Positions 1 to 4,946 of a stretch of 7,028 nucleotides of DNA are shown piece after piece. Numbering within the stretch: position 1 is the first letter of the stretch; every line of letters begins with the position of its first letter. Origin of the DNA: an uncultured Ignavibacteria bacterium. GTDB taxonomy: Bacteria; Bacteroidota; Ignavibacteria; Kapaibacteriales; UBA2268. Location of the stretch: contig CAIWET010000089.1 of the NCBI GenBank assembly GCA_903911805.1, positions 1 to 7,028 on the forward strand, given 5' to 3'. The notes beneath the pieces are model-generated. The model searched no databases, was not told the origin of the DNA, and was given only the letters and a program-made list of their open reading frames with translations. The position numbers and the translations under genes are program-made.

Positions 1-31
1 AAAATATTGATTTATTATTTGGTAAATATTT

Positions 32-730
32 ATGGCAGAAATGAAAAGAAACGACTTTAGCCCTCCTTGGATGGCGGCTTTAGTTAGCTCACCAGTTATT
101 TTATCGGTTGTTTATTACTTTATTGCAAAGCAATTCAACAACTCAAAAATGACATATTTTGAGTATTTGCAATTTACATCGCTAATTTTAGTTGTTGTTG
201 TAGGTGGATATCAAGTATATTTTTGGACTCAAAGACACAGCAATCAATCCAAAACAAGGATTATCAAAAGTTTTATTGATGATTATATTCCATTTTGGCC
301 CATATGGGTTTGGATTTACAGCTTCTTATATTATGTATTGATTGGTGGATTATTAATCACTATACCAAGCATCGAAAGAGGTGTTTATCTTATCTTTGGT
401 GGATTATTATTACTTGTTGGGCAGAGCTTGGTTTTCTATTTATTCCCAGCTATTAACCCTCCAGAATGGAGAAACTTCAACGAAGACAACATCCATAAAA
501 GATTCTTGAAATATGTTCAGGCATTTGACCAGGAAAACAACTGTTTTCCAAGTATGCACTGTTCATTAGCGACATACATAAGTTTATTTATGACTCCATT
601 AATGGGTATTTATTCGTGGGTATTTATAATCTTGATTTCATTATCTTGCTTATTTACAAAGCAGCATAACATATTAGATGTTATAGCTGGTGTTGCTCTC
701 GGTGCAGGAGTATTTTATTTGGTATTTTAA
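32..730 (+). CDS. PAP2/Aur1-like membrane phosphatase
   Basis: This is a predicted polytopic inner-membrane protein of 232 residues in the PAP2 superfamily, closest in style to the PAP2_3/Aur1-like branch, which acts on lipid phosphates or transfers phospho-head groups. Hydrophobic segments lie at about 16-33, 46-64, 90-110, 117-138, 180-207 and 214-232. The second PAP2 signature is visible as FPSMHCS (172-178, histidine 176). The third is TKQHNILDVIAG (209-220, with H212 and D216 as the expected nucleophile histidine and its aspartate partner). The classical first motif KxxxxxxRP is not evident, as is common in this branch. The first ATG is used; a second at codon 4 is an alternative, and neither has a clear Shine-Dalgarno sequence. 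The gene stands alone and is closed by a strong terminator. The substrate cannot be deduced; phosphatidic acid, undecaprenyl pyrophosphate or an inositol/sphingolipid head group are all possible. Confidence 0.8.
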   Translation: MAEMKRNDFSPPWMAALVSSPVILSVVYYFIAKQFNNSKMTYFEYLQFTSLILVVVVGGYQVYFWTQRHSNQSKTRIIKSFIDDYIPFWPIWVWIYSFLYYVLIGGLLITIPSIERGVYLIFGGLLLLVGQSLVFYLFPAINPPEWRNFNEDNIHKRFLKYVQAFDQENNCFPSMHCSLATYISLFMTPLMGIYSWVFIILISLSCLFTKQHNILDVIAGVALGAGVFYLVF

Positions 731-758
731 CAGTGTTATTTTAGAATCTAGATTTCAG

Positions 759-800
759 AGAGGTCGTTTTTACTATTAAAAATGACCTCTTTTATTTTCT
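759..800 (+). terminator. Rho-independent terminator after the PAP2 gene
   Basis: Arms 759-772 and 777-790 pair over 14 bp (one G-T wobble at 766/783) around a 4-nt loop. The T-rich stretch TTTATTTTCT follows at 791-800. It begins 28 bp after the PAP2 stop codon, with no gene between. Confidence 0.9.
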
Positions 801-865
801 AATAAAAGTAAATTTATGTTTATCTATCAATTAAAAAAAATCATATCTATTTAAATAAAATTTCA

Positions 866-873
866 TAAGTTTG
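866..873 (+). promoter_or_regulatory. Possible Bacteroidota-type -7 box (TAAGTTTG)
   Basis: TAAGTTTG matches the TAnnTTTG -7 consensus of the Bacteroidota primary sigma factor. It lies in the AT-rich gap between the upstream terminator and the lipoprotein start at 939, which would give a 5' leader of roughly 60 nt. No TTTG -33 box is seen at the expected spacing, so this is a tentative call from sequence alone. Confidence 0.35.
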
Positions 874-938
874 TATAAATATTATTGATATTTCAGGGTG
901 AATTCTCTTTTTTTAAAATTATTTATAAAGGCATTAAA

Positions 939-1586
939 ATGAAAAAATTGACAAGTGTAATTGTATTGTTGTTTATGCTTTCTTTTGTAGCATCGTGCGA
1001 AAAAAAACCTAGTCAAGAAATCGCTAAAGTTGAGAATAAAGCAACAGAAGCAGCCGCCCAAACTTCAAATGAAGTTTCAGCAAAAAAATATTCTATAAAA
1101 TCTGGGATTATTGAATATAGCAATATTATCGCAGAAATTGAAGAAAAAGAAATAGTATATTTTGATGATTATGGCATTAAGGAATGTAAAGATACTTATA
1201 AAAATGGGGTTTTAAAAACGTCCTATTTCTCAGATGGTGTTAATTTATTTAAAATCATTTATAAAGATAAATCAGCATATAATGTTGGAAAAGCATCAAG
1301 AGGAACCGAGTTCAAATGCGATTGGTCTGAAATAGGCGAAAAGCAAAAAAGCAATGGTGAGGCAACAAAATTGGCTAATCTAAATATTCTTGGCAAGGAT
1401 TGCGAACAATTCAGTTTGAAAACAGGTGACATTGTGACTACTTTTGCTGGTTGGAGTGGGGTATTGCTGCATATGGAACAAAAAACTAAATATGGTAATT
1501 CACTTCAAAAAGCAGTTAAATTTGAAGAAAACGCTAATGTTTCACCAGATAAATTCAAGGTTCCTGCTGGATTTGTCTTAAAATAA
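939..1586 (+). CDS. Lipoprotein, possibly LolA-like/DUF4412-like
   Basis: This is a predicted lipoprotein of 215 residues. I start it at 939 rather than at an upstream in-frame codon at 885, because MKK followed by a hydrophobic stretch and the lipobox VASC (residues 17-20, lipidated C20) forms a clean type II signal peptide. AAAGG also sits 7 nt upstream. Residues 21-48 are a charged, Ala/Glu-rich linker. The rest is a single soluble domain of predicted beta strands: IKSGIIEYS at the start, LNILGKDCEQF and TTFAGWSGVLL in the middle, and FKVPAGFVLK at the end. This pattern resembles periplasmic proteins with a LolA-like fold (DUF4412-type), in which an 'ILGK-C' strand precedes the last hairpin. 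The family call is an inference from pattern only. It likely has its own promoter, since a terminator lies upstream and a hairpin follows. The function is unknown. Confidence 0.75.
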   Translation: MKKLTSVIVLLFMLSFVASCEKKPSQEIAKVENKATEAAAQTSNEVSAKKYSIKSGIIEYSNIIAEIEEKEIVYFDDYGIKECKDTYKNGVLKTSYFSDGVNLFKIIYKDKSAYNVGKASRGTEFKCDWSEIGEKQKSNGEATKLANLNILGKDCEQFSLKTGDIVTTFAGWSGVLLHMEQKTKYGNSLQKAVKFEENANVSPDKFKVPAGFVLK

Positions 1587-1602
1587 TATTTAAAAAATAT
1601 AT

Positions 1603-1626
1603 GGAGATAGTTGAAAAATTATCTCC
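1603..1626 (+). terminator. Hairpin with GAAA tetraloop, weak terminator candidate
   Basis: Arms 1603-1612 and 1617-1626 pair over 10 bp (one G-T wobble) and close a GAAA tetraloop at 1613-1616. It lies 16 bp after the lipoprotein stop. The tail that follows (AAAATATTTGTTC) is only partly T-rich, so termination may be inefficient. It could instead stabilise the mRNA 3' end. Confidence 0.55.
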
Positions 1627-1663
1627 AAAATATTTGTTCAATTTAATTTAATAAAAAAAGAAT

Positions 1664-2407
1664 ATGATGGATTTCATTAAAAAATTGAAGTATTTATATT
1701 TAATATTGTTGTCAATCATAATCACTTCCTGTGTTGAAGTTCCACAGGGATATTATTATGAGACCAAGAAATATGATGGCACAGTTATTATTGATACCCT
1801 AGCAGCAAAAAATTATAAAAATATCGTTGAAAAGACTGTTGATAGCACAAATTCTGATGGAAGTATATCGCATTTTTACTTTGAAGATGGCATTTTATTG
1901 ACAAAATATTCTACTAATGGTGATAATTTTGTAGGTGACTTTATAAGATATCATAAAAATGGTAAAATCAAATATCAAGAACATTATAATGACAAAGGTA
2001 GGCTTGACGGAGAAGTATTTTCTTATGATGAAGATGGCAAAGTATTAAGAAAAGAAATATTTAAGGATAGCACAAGAATTGAAGGAAAATGCTTTGATTC
2101 GAAAGGTAGAGAAATAAGCTTTTTTGAAATGCAACAAGAGCCAAATGTTGATCTCGATGACTTAATAAAAAACATTGTCTATCCAGAAAAAATAAGAAGA
2201 AAAAATGGCGAAGAGAAAATTATTCTTAGATGCTTGATTGGTGCAGATGGCAAAGTGATTATGATTAAATATGACAGAGGTCATAGCAAAGAAATTGTAA
2301 ATAACTCTATTAAAAGCATATTAAAAGTAAAATTTATTCCAGGATATTTTGAAGGAAAACCAGAAACAATGTGGGTGAACATTCCTATTAGTTTTAGATT
2401 AAGATAA
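1664..2407 (+). CDS. Lipoprotein with MORN-like repeats and TonB C-terminal domain
   Basis: This 247-residue predicted lipoprotein opens with a signal peptide ending in the lipobox ITSC (C23). Residues about 65-150 carry degenerate repeats of the YwqK/MORN-variant type: GDFIRYHKNGKIKYQEHY at 91-108, then GEVFSYDEDGKVLRKEIF at 116-133 and GKCFDSKGREI. Residues about 166-246 form a TonB C-terminal domain, recognised by YPEKIRRKNGEEKI (173-186), LIGADGKV and the closing VNIPISFRL. In TonB this domain contacts the TonB box of outer-membrane receptors. Here there is no N-terminal membrane anchor plus proline-rich spacer. Stand-alone lipoproteins of this build are common in Bacteroidota and their role is mostly unknown. 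An in-frame ATG at 1667 is an equally possible start. The stop codon's last base is also the first base of a repeat flanking the next module. Confidence 0.82.
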   Translation: MMDFIKKLKYLYLILLSIIITSCVEVPQGYYYETKKYDGTVIIDTLAAKNYKNIVEKTVDSTNSDGSISHFYFEDGILLTKYSTNGDNFVGDFIRYHKNGKIKYQEHYNDKGRLDGEVFSYDEDGKVLRKEIFKDSTRIEGKCFDSKGREISFFEMQQEPNVDLDDLIKNIVYPEKIRRKNGEEKIILRCLIGADGKVIMIKYDRGHSKEIVNNSIKSILKVKFIPGYFEGKPETMWVNIPISFRLR

Positions 2408-2450
2408 AAAAATAATATTTCAAGAATATTGTCTTTGAAATTTGAAAATT
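2407..2450 (+). repeat. 44-bp direct repeat, left copy
   Basis: This segment recurs at 3163-3206 with 42 of 44 bases identical, in the same orientation. It begins at the stop codon of the TonB-domain lipoprotein and ends just before the UPF0175 antitoxin. It contains a small AT-only inverted repeat (AATATT, 5-nt loop, AATATT at 2414-2430). The pair brackets the antitoxin and its PIN toxin. Confidence 0.9.
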
Positions 2451-2465
2451 AAAATTGAGAGAAAA

Positions 2466-2690
2466 ATGACTTTAACATTAAATATTCCGGATTACTTAGA
2501 TCTTAAAGATACTGATTATTCAATGATTATAGCTTCAAAGTTGTATGAAGACGGTAAATTATCAGCAGGGCAAGCAGCAGAATTAGCTGGTTATTCCAAA
2601 CGAACTTTTATTGAAATATTAGGCAAATATAATGTTTCTGTTTTTAGTAATTCTGTTGATGATTTATTATCAGATATAGCAAATGCATAA
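2466..2690 (+). CDS. UPF0175 family antitoxin
   Basis: This is a 74-residue protein of the UPF0175 family, small helix-turn-helix proteins that act as antitoxins for DUF3368 PIN-domain toxins. I choose the ATG at 2466 because the family starts with a short strand like MTLTLNIPDYL and GAGAG lies just upstream; an in-frame ATG at 2442 lies inside the flanking repeat. The family core is clear: ASKLYEDGKLSAGQAAELAG (about 20-39) followed by YSKRTFIEILGKYNVSVF, the helix-turn-helix and the start of the C-terminal neutralising tail. The reading frame overlaps the start of the PIN gene by 8 nt (ATGCATAA), the usual translationally coupled TA layout. Because the partner toxin is interrupted, this antitoxin may be an orphan, or may cross-regulate a PIN toxin elsewhere. 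Confidence 0.85.
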   Translation: MTLTLNIPDYLDLKDTDYSMIIASKLYEDGKLSAGQAAELAGYSKRTFIEILGKYNVSVFSNSVDDLLSDIANA

Positions 2691-3144
2691 TATAATAATT
2701 TCTGATACAAGTTGCTTAATAGTACTCTCCAAAATTAATGAATTAGGGATATTAAAAATATTATAAAATGAAATTTCAATAACCAAAGAGATTTCTGAAG
2801 AATTTGCTTTGGAATTACCTAATTGGATAAAAATTAAGGAAGTAAAAGATAAGAAATTTCAACATTTGTTAGAGACACAACTTGACAAAGGTGAATCAAG
2901 TGCTATAGCTTTGGCAATGGAAACAGAAAATCCTTTAATTATCATTGATGAAAATAAAGCTCGTCAATTTGCAAAAAAATTAGATTTGAGAATAACAGGC
3001 ACTTTGGGCATATTAATCTATGCAAAAAATAAAGGTGTAATTAAAGATATTGAACCAATTATTACTAAATTACTAGCAACAGACTTTAGAATTTCTAAAA
3101 AATTAGTTGATTTAATGTTAGAATTAAATATAGACTTAATGTAA
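2683..3144 (+). pseudogene. DUF3368 PIN-domain toxin, interrupted by in-frame TAA
   Basis: Read from the ATG at 2683, this frame would encode 153 residues, a usual length for DUF3368 toxins (VapC-like PIN RNases), but codon 28 is TAA (2764-2766). The frame opens with IIISDTSCLIVLSKI, carrying the first PIN aspartate. After the stop it resumes without a shift as NEISITKEISEEF, then GESSAIALAM with the catalytic glutamate, IIIDENKAR with a second aspartate, and the family signature GTLGILIYAKNKGVI. Family members often have a tyrosine or phenylalanine near this point, so one TAT/TAC-to-TAA change would explain the lesion. There is no ATG shortly after the stop in this frame; a TTG at 2809 could only restart a piece lacking the first active-site residue. 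The toxin is most likely dead, though read-through or a sequencing error cannot be excluded. Confidence 0.85.
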
Positions 3145-3162
3145 ATTGATTGAGATTAATAT

Positions 3163-3206
3163 AAAAAATAATATTTCAAGAATATTGTCTCTAAAATTTG
3201 AAAATT
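3163..3206 (+). repeat. 44-bp direct repeat, right copy
   Basis: Right-hand copy of the repeat at 2407-2450, differing at two positions and shifted by 756 bp. It follows the PIN toxin stop by 18 bp and runs into the start of an orphan antitoxin-like fragment. Confidence 0.9.
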
Positions 3207-3315
3207 ATTCCAAGAAGATTGGGATTGTCTTTACTCAATAATTGTATTGGGTGAATCTGCAACAAGAATTGAATTGGATGAAATAATAAAATTAAGCAAA
3301 GAATACTTTAGATAG
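3202..3315 (+). pseudogene. Possible Phd/YefM antitoxin C-terminal remnant
   Basis: This 37-residue open frame lacks a credible start codon and is preceded in frame by TGA at 3199. Its translation begins LFQEDWDCLYSIIVLGE and ends LDEIIKLSKEYFR before TAG. The EEDW-x-x-L-x-x-(T/I)-x-x-L spacing recalls the C-terminal toxin-binding helix region of Phd/YefM antitoxins. I read it as the tail of an antitoxin whose front was lost where the 44-bp repeat now sits. Recognition rests on a short motif only. It could equally be random coding-like sequence, or the leader of the HEPN operon. It ends 10 bp before the HEPN gene. Confidence 0.35.
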
Positions 3316-3325
3316 GAATTTAAAA

Positions 3326-3730
3326 ATGTCAAAACTAAAGAATAAAGTCGATAATTATAAGAAATCCTTAGCTAAGTTACAGGATATAATCAATAAATAC
3401 GAATTTGATAAGTTAGATGAATATCAGCGAGATTCTTTAATTAAGCGATTTGAACTTACTTTCGAACTCTCTTGGAATGTTCTTAAAGAATATCTTGAAT
3501 TTCAGGGCGAAACAGAGCTTTATGGTTCAAGAAATACATTTAAAATTGCTTTTCAGAGAGGTATAATTTCAAGTGGAGATATTTGGTTAAAAATGATTGA
3601 AAGCAGAGTACTTTCAGCTCACAGTTACGATGAATCTAATGCCTATGAAATTGCCACGAGAATCTATAATGATTATATTGACTTATTTAATAATTTATTA
3701 AAAACAATCGATAAATTTGAGCTCGAATAA
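3326..3730 (+). CDS. HEPN protein, HI0074/HepT-like nucleotidyltransferase partner
   Basis: This 134-residue all-alpha protein belongs to the HI0074-type 'nucleotidyltransferase substrate-binding' family, part of the HEPN superfamily. The family core RFELTFELSWNVLKEYLEFQ (41-60) and the segment SRNTFKIAFQRGII (68-81) are clear. Residues 94-101 (RVLSAHSY) form an R-X4-H-X-Y motif: in HepT toxins R and H make the RNase site, and the tyrosine is modified with AMP by the partner MntA. The start is supported by AGGA 8 nt upstream. The nucleotidyltransferase follows 2 bp downstream, so the two are co-transcribed. This could be the toxin of a type VII toxin-antitoxin system. The HI0073/HI0074 pair itself has long been annotated only as a nucleotidyltransferase complex, so the toxin role is inferred from the motif. 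Confidence 0.88.
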   Translation: MSKLKNKVDNYKKSLAKLQDIINKYEFDKLDEYQRDSLIKRFELTFELSWNVLKEYLEFQGETELYGSRNTFKIAFQRGIISSGDIWLKMIESRVLSAHSYDESNAYEIATRIYNDYIDLFNNLLKTIDKFELE

Positions 3731-3732
3731 TA

Positions 3733-4056
3733 ATGCCATATGGAATAAACCAAAATATTTATGATCAATTGATTGAGATTTTTAAGGAATATCCTAAAAT
3801 TATCGAAGTAATTCTCTTTGGCTCCAGAATTACAAATGATTTCAAAGATAATTCTGATATAGATTTATGTATAAAGCAATCAAATGGTTTAGATACCATC
3901 TTAAATTTAATGACAAAAATTGAAGAATTACCAATTTTGAATAAATTTGATTTAATAAACTATCAAACTTTAACAAATCCTTTACTAAAAAAGAATATTG
4001 ATCTTGGTAAGATTATTTATAAAAAAAATGTTTTCAATGAATATTCCCATCACTAA
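3733..4056 (+). CDS. MNT-type minimal nucleotidyltransferase, MntA/HI0073-like
   Basis: This 107-residue minimal nucleotidyltransferase of the DNA polymerase beta superfamily is the expected partner of the upstream HEPN protein. The catalytic pattern is complete: G30-S31, ten residues, then D42-I-D44 (GSX10DXD), with a third carboxylate likely at D73 in KFDLINY. In characterised HepT/MntA systems this enzyme transfers AMP to the HEPN tyrosine and so silences the RNase. The last residues (VFNEYSHH) are encoded by the duplicated 5' region of the GT9 gene that begins at 4030. The stop at 4054-4056 therefore overlaps the copied GT9 start codon by 20 nt, implying that this gene once directly abutted the GT9 gene. 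No Shine-Dalgarno is seen, and translation is probably coupled to the HEPN gene. Confidence 0.87.
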   Translation: MPYGINQNIYDQLIEIFKEYPKIIEVILFGSRITNDFKDNSDIDLCIKQSNGLDTILNLMTKIEELPILNKFDLINYQTLTNPLLKKNIDLGKIIYKKNVFNEYSHH

Positions 4057-4140
4057 AATTTCAATTGTACGTACCGATAAAATTGGTGATATGATTCTTA
4101 CTCTGCCATTGATTTATCAAGTTAAACAGACTTTCCCAAA
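4030..4140 (+). repeat. 111-bp perfect direct repeat, left copy
   Basis: All 111 bases recur at 4836-4946 in the same orientation (offset 806). The segment is the start region of the GT9 gene: 7 bp of leader and the first 104 bp of coding sequence. The bases flanking the repeat differ on both sides (4029 versus 4835, 4141 versus 4947), so the limits are exact. Perfect identity implies a recent event or ongoing conversion. Confidence 0.97.
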
Positions 4141-4159
4141 AACCAAAAAGATCTCATAA
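4037..4159 (+). pseudogene. Truncated duplicate of the GT9 gene start
   Basis: This 40-codon stub opens with the same 35 residues as the GT9 protein (including RTDKIGDMILTLPL). It then runs into five residues (TKKIS) from a different source before TAA at 4157-4159. It lacks nearly all of the N-terminal Rossmann domain and the whole C-terminal domain, so it cannot be a working transferase. It could still be translated, because it keeps the native start region. Confidence 0.9.
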
Positions 4160-4195
4160 GAATTTGCACTGGACTTACTTGTTTTGAAGAAAAAA
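4141..4195 (+). pseudogene. Remnant of a second DUF3368-like PIN toxin gene
   Basis: Bases 4141-4180 match 2781-2820 of the interrupted PIN toxin gene at 32 of 40 positions without gaps. In the matching frame the translation is TKKIS-stop-EFALDL, against TKEISEEFALEL in the toxin, so a TAA replaces a glutamate codon. The frame ends at TAA (4193-4195). Resemblance starts exactly where the 111-bp repeat stops, with a shared CAA at the joint. The divergence suggests a relative of the upstream toxin, not a fresh copy of it. No N-terminal or active-site portion is left. Confidence 0.6.
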
Positions 4196-4226
4196 TAAAG
4201 TCAAATTTTGTACGTCACTGACTTAT

Positions 4227-4550
4227 ATGATTATAGTTGAAACTAAAATATTTACAAAATTAATAACAGAATTATTACAAGATTCTGATTATAAAAAGTT
4301 TCAAGAAAATCTTGTTAATTCCCCTAAAAGTGGGAGAGTCATAAAAGATTCCGGTGGAATAAGGAAAATCAGATGGAGTACTGAAAACAAAGGAAAAAGA
4401 AGTGGATTAAGAATTATTTACTATTATGCAGATTCAAAAGATAAAATATTGATGTTATATGTTTATCGCAAAAACGACTTAAATGATTTAACTAAAAATC
4501 AAATCAAAGTAATTAGAGATATTATTGAGAAGGAATATAAAAATGAATAA
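4227..4550 (+). CDS. higB: HigB/RelE-family toxin
   Basis: This 107-residue toxin belongs to the RelE/HigB superfamily, ribosome-dependent mRNA endonucleases. The match is to the HigB2-like branch that is paired with a downstream Xre antitoxin. Diagnostic segments are SGGIRKIRW (42-50), KGKRSGLRIIYYY (55-67) and LMLYVYRKNDLNDLT (75-89); the basic and aromatic residues there form the active surface in relatives. Length is normal and there is no lesion. The gene lies in the 695-bp insert between the two 111-bp repeats, and its stop overlaps the antitoxin start by 8 nt (ATGAATAA). The toxin-first order is typical of HigBA. The promoter should lie in 4160-4226, but I cannot point to a convincing one. 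Confidence 0.9.
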   Translation: MIIVETKIFTKLITELLQDSDYKKFQENLVNSPKSGRVIKDSGGIRKIRWSTENKGKRSGLRIIYYYADSKDKILMLYVYRKNDLNDLTKNQIKVIRDIIEKEYKNE

Positions 4551-4833
4551 AAATAATTTTCTTGAATTAATTGAAAGTTTGAAAGAAGGGGCTGAAATTT
4601 TACAAGGCAATTTAGAACCTTCAAGAAAATTTGAATATACTTCAAATGAAATCAGAAGTTTGAGAAATAGATTAAATTTATCTCAAGAAAAATTTGCCAA
4701 TCAATTAGGAATTAGCACCGGAACTTTAAAAAATTGGGAACAAGGAAGAAGAAAACCAACTGGACCTGCGAATGTACTTTTAAAAATGGTTGATAAAAAT
4801 CCTGAATTTTTCAATCAATTATCTGGAAATTAG
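4543..4833 (+). CDS. higA: HigA-type Xre-family antitoxin
   Basis: This 96-residue antitoxin has an acidic and amphipathic N-terminal part (1-33). A Cro/C1-type helix-turn-helix follows at about 36-90: EIRSLRNRLNLSQEKFANQL, then GISTGTLKNWEQGRRKPTGP, the latter a hallmark of HigA2-like antitoxins. It should bind and neutralise the upstream HigB and repress the shared operon. I start it at 4543 because AAGGA lies 8 nt upstream and the ATG overlaps the toxin stop; an in-frame TTG at 4525 is less likely. The stop codon is only 2 bp before the right copy of the 111-bp repeat, so the cassette boundary falls at the gene's end. Confidence 0.92.
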   Translation: MNKNNFLELIESLKEGAEILQGNLEPSRKFEYTSNEIRSLRNRLNLSQEKFANQLGISTGTLKNWEQGRRKPTGPANVLLKMVDKNPEFFNQLSGN

Positions 4834-4835
4834 AA

Positions 4836-4946
4836 GTTTTCAATGAATATTCCCATCACTAAAATTTCAATTGTACGTACCGATAAAATTGGTGATATGA
4901 TTCTTACTCTGCCATTGATTTATCAAGTTAAACAGACTTTCCCAAA
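4836..4946 (+). repeat. 111-bp perfect direct repeat, right copy
   Basis: Right copy of the repeat at 4030-4140. This copy is the functional one, since the GT9 reading frame continues through it. The DNA between the copies (4141-4835, 695 bp) holds the PIN remnant and the HigBA pair. Confidence 0.97.

Noticed and set aside
885..938. Longer N-terminus for the first lipoprotein from 885
   Set aside because: The added 18 residues would put the signal peptide inside the protein. The MKK start at 939 gives a standard lipoprotein signal.
2414..2430. AATATT inverted repeat as a terminator for the TonB-domain lipoprotein gene
   Set aside because: The stem is 6 bp of A-T only with no T tract, too weak for termination. 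It is noted only as part of the direct repeat.
2809..3144. Functional short PIN protein starting at TTG 2809
   Set aside because: It would lack the first active-site aspartate and the first strand of the PIN fold, and no ribosome-binding site precedes it. It is better read as the back part of an interrupted gene.
4160..4226. Promoter for higBA
   Set aside because: A promoter is expected here, but neither a clear TAnnTTTG box nor a paired -35/-10 set could be identified, and no clear operator palindrome for HigA was found.
4030..4946. Insertion sequence or integron cassette as the cause of the 111-bp duplication
   Set aside because: No transposase, integrase, terminal inverted repeats or attC-like structure is present between or beside the repeats, and a 111-bp target duplication is not typical of transposition.
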